This document shows positions 48,381 to 56,245 of a stretch of DNA of 64,000 nt, in pieces. The notes under the pieces are model-generated. The model was not told the DNA's origin. It saw only the letters and a list, made by a program, of their open reading frames with translations, and made no database searches. The stretch's first letter is position 1, and every line of letters begins with the position of its first letter. The stretch comes from SZUA-254 sp031379665 (lineage in GTDB: Bacteria > Bacteroidota > Ignavibacteria > UBA10030 > SZUA-254). The position numbers and the translations under genes were made by a program. The DNA is taken from positions 1 through 64,000 of the forward strand of contig JANNFI010000120.1 of NCBI GenBank assembly GCA_031379665.1, given 5' to 3'.

Positions 48381-51300
48381 TCATGAAATTCGAGTGATCG
48401 ATATCGAACAGCTCTCGCCGTTGAGGTCGACATCGATGGTATTCCCGGAGCCATCGGGACCTTCGGCGAAAGCGACGGCGAGCGTCTCATTCCGGATATA
48501 GTCCCGGTACTCGAGGAGGGCCGCCGTGAGCCGTTCCCCGGCCCGGTAACCGATGGCGATGCGGTCAGTCACCTGGAAGCCGGAATCCTTCCGGAGGTTC
48601 TGCACCCTGTTGACGAACTCGCGGGCCAGCCCTTCGCTGACCAGCGCTTCGTCGAGTGCGGTGTCGAGCGCCACCGTCAGCCGGTGGTCGGACTCCACGA
48701 CCCAGCCTTCGATGTCCTCGTTGACGATCTCCACGTCCTCCCGCAGGACGATTGCCTCGTTTCCCCCGACCATGACGGCGCACGATCCTTCCCGTTCGAC
48801 CGCCCTGATCTCGGCGTCGCCGAAGGCCCTGATCGCCGAGGCAATCCCCTGGACCGCCTTGCCATACTTGGGGCCAAGCACCTTGAAGTTCGGCTTGATG
48901 CTCTTGCTGACGATGCCCGCGTCGTCGCCGACGAACTCGATCGCCTTCACGTTGGTCTCATCGAGGATGACCGACCGCATCCGCTCGATCTGCTCACGCT
49001 CCATGTCGGAGGAGACGGGGATGATCAGCCGCCGGAGCGGTTGTCGGACCTTGAGGTTTGTCCGGTTCCTGATCGAGCGGACGAGGGTAACGATGGCCTC
49101 GGCCTTCTCCATCCTCGCCTCGAGCTCCAGGTCGATCGCGGCGGGGTCCGGCTCACCGAGGAGCGCCAGGTGGACGCTGTCGGGACCCTTGCCAGGGTGT
49201 GGGGCACAGAGGTTCCGGTGGAGTTCCTCCGCGAGGAACGGGGCGAACGGCGCGATCATCCGCGCAACCACCGACAGGCATTCGTGGAGAGTCCTGTAGG
49301 CCGAATTTTTGTCGGCCCCCTCCTCGTTTTTCCAAAACCTCCTCCGGTTCCGCCGGACGTACCAGTTGGAGAGCTGGTCGATGGTGAACGCGCTGACGGC
49401 GCGGGCGGCCTTCGTGACCTCGTATGAATCCATCAATTCACGGTAACGGCCCAGCAGTGAGTGCAGTTCCGAGAGGATCCACCGGTCGATCTCGGGCCGC
49501 TGGTCGCGCGGAACGTCCGCGCCGGCGCCGTCGTACCGGTCGATGTTGGCATAGAGCGCGAAGAACGAGTAGGTGTTCACCAGCGTGCCGAAGAACTTCC
49601 GCTGCACCTCCAGGAGCCCCTCCTCGTCGAAGAGCGTCGGCTTCCAGGGGGGCGAGGTGGCCACCAGATACCAGCGCACCGTGTCGGCGCCGTACTTCTC
49701 GATGACACCGAACGGGTCCACGCTGTTCCCCCGGGTCTTCGACATCTTCTGGCCCTGCTTGTCGAGGATGAGCTCGTTGACGATAAGATTTCTGTAGGCC
49801 GGCCGGTCGAAGAGGAACGTGCTGATCGCGTGGAGGGAGTAGAACCATCCCCTCGTCTGGTCGATTCCCTCGCAGATGAAGTCCGCGGGGTGTCTCGTCT
49901 CGAAGATTTCGCGGTTCTTGAACGGGTAATGCCACTGGGCGAACGGCATCGCCCCGGAATCGTACCACACGTCGATCAGCTCGGGCGTCCGGCGCATTTC
50001 GCCGCCGCACTCGCACCGGAAGGTCACGCCGTCCACGTGCGGTTTGTGGAGGTCGAGGGGTTCGGTGACGCCAGCGCCCTCGCGCAGTTCGGCGACGCTC
50101 CCGATGCACTTCAGTTTTCCACACTCGCCGCAGATCCAGATCGGCAGCGGCGTTCCCCAGAAACGGTCCCGCGAGAGCGACCAATCCTTGTTTTCGGCGA
50201 GCCAGTTGCCGAACCTCCCCTCACCCACTTCGGGGGGGTACCAGTGGATCGTGTCGTTGAGTTCCACCATCCGCTTCGCGTACCGCGTGGTGGCGATGTA
50301 CCACGATTCCCTCGCGTAGTAGAGGAGGGGTGTCTTGCACCTCCAGCAGTGCGGGTAACTGTGGGTGATCATCTGCTTCTTATAGAGGAGTTTGCGCTCC
50401 TTCAGGTTCTTGATGATCAACGGGTCGGCGTCTTTCACGAACAGGCCGGCGAAATCGGTCACCTCGGGGCCGAAATTGCCGCTCTTGTCGACGGGGTGGA
50501 TGGTCGGGATGTTGTGCTTCCGGCAGGTGTTGTAGTCGTCCTCGCCGTACGCGGGGGCCATATGGACGATTCCCGAACCGTCCCCGGTGGTGACGAAATC
50601 CGCCTCCACCACGAAGAAGGCCCTCGAATCGAGGACGTGGTAATTGTACAGGCGGTCATACTCCCTGTCGCGAAGGGCGGACCCCTTGAAGCGCTCCACG
50701 ATTTCGTACTCACCGTCGAGAACCGACAGCCTCGCCTCGGCGAGGATCAGCTTGTCGACGCCGTGACTGACCTTCACGTACTCCACCCGGGGGTGCACGG
50801 CGAGCGCGACATTGGAGATGAGGGTCCAGGGGGTCGTCGTCCAGACAAGGAAATAGGTCCCCTCCTCTCCTTTCACCGGCACCTTCACGTAGACGCTCGG
50901 ATCGCTGACATTTTCGTACCCCAGCGAGACCTCGTGGGAGGAGAGCGGGGTTTCGCACCGCGGGCAGTACGGCTGGATCTTATATCCCTTGTAGATCAGT
51001 CCTTCGTCGAAATATCGCTTGAGCGACCACCAGACCGATTCGATGTAATCGTTTTCGAACGTGACGTACGGGCTGGCCAGATCGACCCAGTATCCCATCC
51101 GGTCGGTCATCCGCTCCCACTCCTGCTTGTACTTCCAGACCGACTTCCGGCACTCCTCGTTGAACTTCGATACCCCGTACCGTACGATATCCTCCTTGTG
51201 CTTGAACCCGAGCGCCTTCTCCACCTCGATCTCGACCGGGAGGCCGTGGGTGTCCCACCCGGCTTTCCGGTGGACCTGCATTCCCTTCATCGTGTGATAC

Positions 51301-51515
51301 CTGCAGACGAGGTCCTTCAGGGTCCGGCTCATCACATGGTGGATGCCGGGGCGACCGTTGGCGGTGGGAGGGCCTTCGTAAAATGTATACCCCTTCTGTC
51401 CTGCGCGCTCGGAGACGCTCCGCCGGAAGACGTCGTTGTCCTTCCAGAACCGGAGGACTTCCTCCTCCAGCTTCGGGTATTCCACCCTTTCGTTAAATTC
51501 CTTGAATGCCGTCAT
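48381..51515 (-). CDS. ileS: Isoleucine--tRNA ligase (IleS2-like clade)
   Basis: The 1044-residue synthetase charges tRNA-Ile. The class I signature 1 reads PTANGRPGIHHVMSRTLKD (residues about 50-68), with HH rather than the usual HIGH, and KMSKT (in QGQKMSKTRGN, near residue 590) replaces KMSKS. The editing (CP1) domain and the anticodon-binding domain are present. The length and these motif variants match the type that resembles eukaryotic enzymes and includes naturally mupirocin-resistant IleS. Zinc-binding cysteines occur in CPRCETPLSSHE and WRCKTPLLYY. It is co-transcribed with a purine phosphorylase and dksA-like gene. Confidence 0.97.
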   Translation of the reverse strand: MTAFKEFNERVEYPKLEEEVLRFWKDNDVFRRSVSERAGQKGYTFYEGPPTANGRPGIHHVMSRTLKDLVCRYHTMKGMQVHRKAGWDTHGLPVEIEVEKALGFKHKEDIVRYGVSKFNEECRKSVWKYKQEWERMTDRMGYWVDLASPYVTFENDYIESVWWSLKRYFDEGLIYKGYKIQPYCPRCETPLSSHEVSLGYENVSDPSVYVKVPVKGEEGTYFLVWTTTPWTLISNVALAVHPRVEYVKVSHGVDKLILAEARLSVLDGEYEIVERFKGSALRDREYDRLYNYHVLDSRAFFVVEADFVTTGDGSGIVHMAPAYGEDDYNTCRKHNIPTIHPVDKSGNFGPEVTDFAGLFVKDADPLIIKNLKERKLLYKKQMITHSYPHCWRCKTPLLYYARESWYIATTRYAKRMVELNDTIHWYPPEVGEGRFGNWLAENKDWSLSRDRFWGTPLPIWICGECGKLKCIGSVAELREGAGVTEPLDLHKPHVDGVTFRCECGGEMRRTPELIDVWYDSGAMPFAQWHYPFKNREIFETRHPADFICEGIDQTRGWFYSLHAISTFLFDRPAYRNLIVNELILDKQGQKMSKTRGNSVDPFGVIEKYGADTVRWYLVATSPPWKPTLFDEEGLLEVQRKFFGTLVNTYSFFALYANIDRYDGAGADVPRDQRPEIDRWILSELHSLLGRYRELMDSYEVTKAARAVSAFTIDQLSNWYVRRNRRRFWKNEEGADKNSAYRTLHECLSVVARMIAPFAPFLAEELHRNLCAPHPGKGPDSVHLALLGEPDPAAIDLELEARMEKAEAIVTLVRSIRNRTNLKVRQPLRRLIIPVSSDMEREQIERMRSVILDETNVKAIEFVGDDAGIVSKSIKPNFKVLGPKYGKAVQGIASAIRAFGDAEIRAVEREGSCAVMVGGNEAIVLREDVEIVNEDIEGWVVESDHRLTVALDTALDEALVSEGLAREFVNRVQNLRKDSGFQVTDRIAIGYRAGERLTAALLEYRDYIRNETLAVAFAEGPDGSGNTIDVDLNGESCSISITRIS

Positions 51516-51543
51516 CCTGCCTTCGTGTGAATGCCGTGTACCT

Positions 51544-52455
51544 TCAGCCGCTCCGCCGCCCGTCGGGGCCGCTCAGCCTCGCGATCACTTCGCCGAAGAG
51601 GGCCGTCAGTTTCGGCTCAGCCTCGCCCGCGACGCGGATGATTTCTGCGACGTCCACGGGCCGGAGCGTCTCGGGGTCGCATTCGTCGGTGATGATCGAG
51701 ACGCCCAACACCTTCAAGCCCATGTGCACGGCCGCGATGTTTTCCGGAATGGTCGACATCCCCACCGCGTCAGCGCCGATGTTCCGGAGGAACCGGTACT
51801 CGGCCCTCGTCTCGAGGTTCGGTCCCGGGACCGCGACGAACACGCCGGTGCGGACACTCAGGCGCTTCTCGAGCGCGATCGTCCTGGCGAGCGCAACCAG
51901 ACCTCTGTCGTACGGTTCCGACATATCCGGGAATCGCGGGCCGAGTTCATTGTCGTTCGGCCCGATGAGGGGGTTTCCCCCGAGGAGGTTAATGTGGTCG
52001 GTGATGATCATCAGGTCGCCGCGGTGGAATTCGGGGTTCAGCCCGCCGGCCGCGTTCGAGATGAGGAGCGTCTCCACGCCGAGCCCCATTCCCCTCGCCA
52101 TCACCCTCACGGGGAAGGTGATCTGCCGCATCGTGTACCCCTCGTAGAAATGGAACCTCCCCTGCATCGCCACGACCGGGGCGCCGGCGAGCGTTCCGAA
52201 GATCAACTTTCCCTGGTGCGATTCGACCGTGGAGAGGGGGAAGTGGGGAATCTCTGCGTAATCGATCACCGTTTCCACCGCGATCTCCCGGACCAGGCCG
52301 CCGAGGCCGGTCCCGAGGATGATGCCTATCCCCGGCGCCGACGGCGTGCGCGCGCGGATGAATCCGACCGCATCCCCTATCATCTCGCGCACCGAAAGTC
52401 CCGTCTCGGGGTCGCGGTGCTGTCCCGTCGCCGGGCTCGTGATGTTCGCGCTCAT
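51544..52455 (-). CDS. Purine-nucleoside phosphorylase
   Basis: PNP cleaves purine nucleosides with phosphate to give base and ribose-1-phosphate. The 303-residue protein has IILGTGLGGLVREI (phosphate binding), GRFHFYEGY, the family signature LLISNAAGGLNPEFHRGDLM, with the following DHINLLGGNPLIGPN purine-site loop, and SMGMSTIPENIAAVHMG-type region (AVGMSTIPE). This is the trimeric class (PunA/human PNP type). Its ATG overlaps the divIVA-like stop by 4 bases. Confidence 0.95.
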   Translation of the reverse strand: MSANITSPATGQHRDPETGLSVREMIGDAVGFIRARTPSAPGIGIILGTGLGGLVREIAVETVIDYAEIPHFPLSTVESHQGKLIFGTLAGAPVVAMQGRFHFYEGYTMRQITFPVRVMARGMGLGVETLLISNAAGGLNPEFHRGDLMIITDHINLLGGNPLIGPNDNELGPRFPDMSEPYDRGLVALARTIALEKRLSVRTGVFVAVPGPNLETRAEYRFLRNIGADAVGMSTIPENIAAVHMGLKVLGVSIITDECDPETLRPVDVAEIIRVAGEAEPKLTALFGEVIARLSGPDGRRSG

Positions 52456-53000
52456 GGTTCGTCCAGGCTCCTGACGATGTCGTCGATCTCCGAGGCGCGT
52501 CCCGCATCCTGCGGTGGCGGCGGCGTATCGGATGGCGAGCCCGGGGGTTCGTCCACCGATTCGAGCGACTTCACGAGCTCGAGCTCTGAGTGGAGAAGCA
52601 TCTTGAGGCGCGCCACGATCGATTCCTTCTTGGCCGCGAGGATGGTGACCTGCTCCTTGAGCAGGGTGAGCTCCCCCCTCGACTTTTCGACGATCGCCGC
52701 CCCCTTGCGTTCAGCATCCTGGATCATCAGCTGGGCTTCCTTCCGCGCGTGGTCGATGGCCAGGGCCGTGGAGTCCTGGGCCTGCTGGAGCGTTTGCTGG
52801 AGAGCCTTCTCGACGGCCCGGAAATCCTTGAGCTGCGTCTCGAGGTCGATCACTTTGTTCCGGAGATCGGCGTTATCACCGAGGAGCCGGTCGATGTCCA
52901 CCGCGACGCCGTCGATGAATCGCGTAACCTCCGCCGGGTCAAAGCCCTGGAGTTTCTTCCTGAACGTCTGCTGTCGCATCACCGAACCGTTCGTCTGCAT
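52452..53000 (-). CDS. DivIVA-domain protein
   Basis: A 182-residue protein. Residues 1-60 match the DivIVA/GpsB membrane-curvature domain: QTFRKKLQGFDPAEVTRFID and a following coil. Then a long coiled coil with heptads and a C-terminal acidic/Pro-rich tail (PPGSPSDTPPPPQD). In Firmicutes, DivIVA gathers at curved membranes and places division or polar proteins. In Bacteroidetes-type operons near yggS and ileS its role is not known. It ends in a 4-base overlap with pnp. Residues 1-12 are Thr/Asn/Ser-rich. Confidence 0.85.
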   Translation of the reverse strand: MQTNGSVMRQQTFRKKLQGFDPAEVTRFIDGVAVDIDRLLGDNADLRNKVIDLETQLKDFRAVEKALQQTLQQAQDSTALAIDHARKEAQLMIQDAERKGAAIVEKSRGELTLLKEQVTILAAKKESIVARLKMLLHSELELVKSLESVDEPPGSPSDTPPPPQDAGRASEIDDIVRSLDEP

Positions 53001-53013
53001 CGATACCGTCCTT

Positions 53014-53703
53014 TCAATGTCCGGGCTTCGGGCGCGATCCGAAGATCGCCGTACCGATTCGGAGGTGAGTCGCGCCTTCCTCGATCGCGACTTCGAAATC
53101 GTTCGTCATCCCCATCGAGAGGTATTCCATACCCGTCCCGTCACCCCTGCTCCGGTCCCTGAGGGAACGCAACAGGCGGAACGCCGGACGCGAATCTTCC
53201 GGGTCTGTTGTCAGCGGTCCGATGGTCATCAGACCCCCCAGATTGAGGGCCGGCAGGCCGCGGATTTTCCTCGTCAATTCTAGGGTTTCGTCGGGCTGAC
53301 AGCCGAATTTCGATTCTTCCCCCGTCGTATTGACCTCCACAAGGATCGATATCGTCTTCCCCGCCTGTACCCCGGCGGCGGAAAGCGCCGACGCCAGTCG
53401 GAAGCTATCCACCGAATGGATCAGGTGCACCCATCGGGCGATATGCCGGATCTTGTTGGTCTGGAGGTGGCCTATAAAATGCCAGCGGATGCCGGTTCCC
53501 GCCAACACCGCTTCCTTCCCGGTGAGTTCCTGGATGTAATTCTCGCCGAAATCCTCAAGGCCGCAACGCCGGGCTTCGGCGACGTCGGCTGCGGCGAACG
53601 TCTTGGACACGGCGATGAGGGTCACCCCCGCGGGGTCCCTCCCGGTGCGGCGGCAGGCGCCGGCGATGCGGTCCTGCACGTTTCTGATATTTTCCTGGAT
53701 CAC
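53014..53703 (-). CDS. YggS-family pyridoxal-phosphate homeostasis protein
   Basis: YggS binds PLP without catalysing a known reaction and affects amino-acid and keto-acid balance. The 229-residue TIM-barrel protein shows the PLP lysine in LIAVSKTFAAADV, FGENYIQELTGK, HFIGHLQTNKIRHIA, NTTGEESKFGC and LSMGMTNDFEVAIEEGATHLRIG. GTG 53703 is chosen: it follows a clear promoter and gives the standard N-terminus (VIQENIRNVQDRI). An open extension to 53805 runs through the promoter and is not credible. It is the first gene of the seven-gene unit ending with rluD. Confidence 0.93.
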   Translation of the reverse strand: MIQENIRNVQDRIAGACRRTGRDPAGVTLIAVSKTFAAADVAEARRCGLEDFGENYIQELTGKEAVLAGTGIRWHFIGHLQTNKIRHIARWVHLIHSVDSFRLASALSAAGVQAGKTISILVEVNTTGEESKFGCQPDETLELTRKIRGLPALNLGGLMTIGPLTTDPEDSRPAFRLLRSLRDRSRGDGTGMEYLSMGMTNDFEVAIEEGATHLRIGTAIFGSRPKPGH

Positions 53704-53722
53704 ACTTTTCGAAGAAGGTTTT

Positions 53723-53751
53723 AATATACTCGATTTGCTGACAAAAAACAA
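53723..53751 (-). promoter_or_regulatory. Putative promoter of yggS-divIVA-pnp-ileS-dksA-like-lspA-rluD
   Basis: On the minus strand TTGTTT (53751-53746), 17 bases, TATATT (53728-53723). The hexamers are identical to the ybaB promoter. The short leader (about 18 bases) fixes the yggS start at 53703. Confidence 0.6.
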
Positions 53752-53781
53752 TGAATTACAGTCGCTTTCCCCATGTTCTAC

Positions 53782-53811
53782 TTGACTTCCGTTTTTAAAA
53801 TTCATTATATT
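53782..53811 (+). promoter_or_regulatory. Putative promoter of the TPR-larE pair
   Basis: TTGACT (53782-53787), 17 or 18 bases, then TTATATT (53805-53811). It diverges from the yggS promoter about 30 bases away. The ATG at 53833 is about 15 bases after the likely RNA start. Confidence 0.55.
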
Positions 53812-53832
53812 TTAATAACCACTGACGGAACG

Positions 53833-55257
53833 ATGAAAACCTTCGACTTCGAAAATACGGACGATGACACGACGGGAGCGGATCGCGATCGAAACGACCC
53901 CGAGAACGAAGTCCAGAAGCTGATCGAACGCCTCAAACAAGGCTCGACCGGCAGTTCGACGGCGGAGGCCCTTGAGGAGATCGTCAATTACTACTGCGAT
54001 TCGGAGAGGTACCAGGACGCACTCCCCTTCGTCAATCTCCTCCTCGAGCAGGTGACGTACAGCGCGGAAGCCTGGCAGAAGAAGGGGATAATCCTGAACC
54101 ACCTTCAGCGGTTCGAAGAGGCGCTCGACTGCCTCGACAAGGCTCTCGCGCTCAATCCCGCTGATCAGGAGCTCCTGATCAGCCGGGGGGTCACCCTGGA
54201 CAATCTGAACCGGTGCCAGGAGGCGGTCGGTTGCTTCGACGAGGTCCTCTCCGTCGATTCCGGCAATGAAGAGGCGATCTTCAGCAAGGCCCTGACCCTC
54301 GAAAAACTCGAACAATTCGAACAGGCGAAGACGCTGCTCAGAGGGATGCTCGACCGGAACCCCGACCAGAAGGATGTCTGGTACGAACTCGGCTTCTGTT
54401 ACGATTCCACCGACCGGCTCCCCGAGGCCCTCGGTTGCTACGAAAAATATCTCGACATCGACCCCTTCAACCCCAACGCCTGGTACAACCGCGGGATCAT
54501 CCTCAACAGGATGGGTCAGTACGTGCGCTCCATCGAGAGCTACGACTTCGCCCTCGCGCTCAAGGAAGATTTCAGCGCCGGCTGGTACAACAAGGGGAAC
54601 GCCTGCGCGAACCTGGGGCGGCTCTACGACGCTGTGGATTGCTATCGGAAGACACTGAAACTCGACGACCGGGATGTACCGGCCTGGCACAACCTCGGGA
54701 ACGCGTACGAGGAGCTCGGTCTCTTCAAGGAGGCCATCAAGTGCTTCACGCAGGCGATCAGGAACGACCCGCGCCACTATGAATCGTACTTTGGTCGCGG
54801 GAGCTGCTTCGATTCGCTCGAGCAGTTCCGGAAGGCATACACCGACTTCAACAAGGCGCTCGCCCTCTGCCGCGACTACCCCGAGCTCTGGTACGCCAGG
54901 GCCGACGCCGCATACAACCTGGGGAAATGGAAGGAGGCGCTCCACAGTTACCGGATGGCCGTCCGTTTCGACCCGACGAACATCGAAGCGTGGTTCGACC
55001 TCGGCGAGACGCTCCTGGAGTACGGCTACTTCAAGGAGGCCCTCAAGTCATTCAACAAATGCATCGAGCTGAAGCCGCGCTGGTCCGACCCCTATTACAG
55101 CCGCGCGAAGGTCCTCTTCCTCATGCGCAAGACCCTCGACGCCCTCGAATCCCTCAAGACCTCCTTCAACCTCGACCCCCGGAAGAAAGAGGTCTTCGAG
55201 AAGGAGTTCCCCGGCGTGAAATCCCTCAGGGATCTGACCCATTACCTGAAAAAATAG
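53833..55257 (+). CDS. Cytoplasmic tetratricopeptide-repeat protein, 474 aa
   Basis: After an acidic N-terminus the protein is a chain of about eleven TPR motifs of 34 residues, with regular anchors such as AWQKKGIILNHLQRFEEALDCLDKALALNP, given here in parts (AWQKKGIILNHLQRF, EALDCLDKALALNP), ALGCYEKYLDIDPFNPN, AWYNRGIILNRMGQY, AWHNLGNAYEELGLF and AWFDLGETLLEYGYF. The solenoid begins near residue 40 and ends near 450. No signal peptide. TPR solenoids assemble complexes, but no partner is evident. The ATG at 53833 is preferred over the upstream frame to 53773, which covers the promoter. It precedes larE by 5 bases. Confidence 0.85.
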   Translation: MKTFDFENTDDDTTGADRDRNDPENEVQKLIERLKQGSTGSSTAEALEEIVNYYCDSERYQDALPFVNLLLEQVTYSAEAWQKKGIILNHLQRFEEALDCLDKALALNPADQELLISRGVTLDNLNRCQEAVGCFDEVLSVDSGNEEAIFSKALTLEKLEQFEQAKTLLRGMLDRNPDQKDVWYELGFCYDSTDRLPEALGCYEKYLDIDPFNPNAWYNRGIILNRMGQYVRSIESYDFALALKEDFSAGWYNKGNACANLGRLYDAVDCYRKTLKLDDRDVPAWHNLGNAYEELGLFKEAIKCFTQAIRNDPRHYESYFGRGSCFDSLEQFRKAYTDFNKALALCRDYPELWYARADAAYNLGKWKEALHSYRMAVRFDPTNIEAWFDLGETLLEYGYFKEALKSFNKCIELKPRWSDPYYSRAKVLFLMRKTLDALESLKTSFNLDPRKKEVFEKEFPGVKSLRDLTHYLKK

Positions 55258-55262
55258 CCGCC

Positions 55263-56123
55263 ATGTCTCCGGATATCCGCGAGAAACACTCCCGCCTGGA
55301 GGCGATCCTCCGCGGCATGGGTAGCGTCGTCATCGGTTATTCCGGCGGGGTGGACAGCACGCTTCTGGTGAAGGTCGCGAGCGACGTCCTGGCCGGAAAC
55401 GCGCTGGCGGTCATCGGCAGGTCGGCGACGTATCCCTCGCGGGAGTACGAAGAGGCCGTGCGGATCGCGCTGACCATCGGCGCGACATACATCGAAGTGA
55501 ACACCGAGGAGACCGACGTCCTGAAATTCCGGGAGAACCCGATCAACCGGTGCTACTTCTGCAAGACCGAGCTCTTCTCCAAGCTTCACGATGTCGCGAA
55601 GGAGCGGGGCATCGCCTGGATCGCCGACGGCGCCATCACCGACGACCTCGTCGACTTCCGCCCCGGGAGGAAGGCCGGCGAGGAGCAAAGCGTCCGTTCC
55701 CCGCTCGTCGAGGCTGGTTTTTCGAAAGTGGAGGTCCGGGAACTCTCGAGGCACCTCGAATTGCCAACGTGGGAAAAGGGATCCTTCGCCTGCCTCTCAT
55801 CGAGGTTCCCGTACGGGATGCCTATCTCGAGGGAAGCCCTCGCGAAAATCGACGCCGCGGAGAACCTTCTGCGCGACATCGGTTTCCGGGAATTCCGTGT
55901 CCGCTTCCACGACGAACGCACGGCCCGGATTGAGGTCGGCACCGGGGAAATCTGGAACGCCGTCCGCGATGAGAACAGGGTGAGGATTGTCTCCCGCCTC
56001 AAGGAGCTCGGATTCACCTACGTCGCCCTCGACTTGCAAGGCTTCCGCTCCGGCTCGATGAACGAGGTCATCGCCGTTCCCGCGATCCCCGGATTGTACC
56101 TGGAACCCACCCCCGGCGGCTGA
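55263..56123 (+). CDS. larE: ATP-dependent sacrificial sulfur transferase LarE
   Basis: LarE donates sulfur to the pyridinium-dithiocarboxylate precursor of the nickel pincer cofactor of lactate racemase, using its own cysteine thiol. The 286-residue protein has the PP-loop SGGVDSTLLVKVAS (about 27-40), a Cys-x2-Cys (NRCYFCKTEL, 97-100) and the conserved Cys177 in SFACLSSRFPYG, which corresponds in position to the sacrificial Cys176 of the studied enzyme. The start at 55263 is normal. larA, larB and larC, which finish the pathway, are not in the window; other sulfur-donor roles for LarE-like proteins cannot be excluded. Confidence 0.9.
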   Translation: MSPDIREKHSRLEAILRGMGSVVIGYSGGVDSTLLVKVASDVLAGNALAVIGRSATYPSREYEEAVRIALTIGATYIEVNTEETDVLKFRENPINRCYFCKTELFSKLHDVAKERGIAWIADGAITDDLVDFRPGRKAGEEQSVRSPLVEAGFSKVEVRELSRHLELPTWEKGSFACLSSRFPYGMPISREALAKIDAAENLLRDIGFREFRVRFHDERTARIEVGTGEIWNAVRDENRVRIVSRLKELGFTYVALDLQGFRSGSMNEVIAVPAIPGLYLEPTPGG

Positions 56124-56166
56124 CTCCCGCCACATCCTTCGATTCTACCGTCACCCCGGCCCGCGA

Positions 56167-56198
56167 TTGGTGAAAAGGTGGTAAAAATTCATTATTTT
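56167..56198 (+). promoter_or_regulatory. Weak putative promoter of the 1049-aa barrel protein gene
   Basis: TTGGTG (56167-56172) and an AT-rich TTATTTT (56192-56198) are 19 bases apart, longer than the common spacing. The shared string AAAATTCATTAT also occurs in the TPR promoter at 53797-53808. Confidence 0.3.
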
Positions 56199-56245
56199 AA
56201 GATGGACCCGATGAGAGACACACAAACCCATAAACGGTACCGGTT

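Noticed and set aside
49461..51530. 689-codon plus-strand open frame opposite ileS
   Set aside because: Antisense of a fully conserved synthetase; no domain, no ribosome site.
53704..53805. Extended N-terminus of yggS
   Set aside because: It contains the -35/-10 elements at 53723-53751 and has no family similarity.
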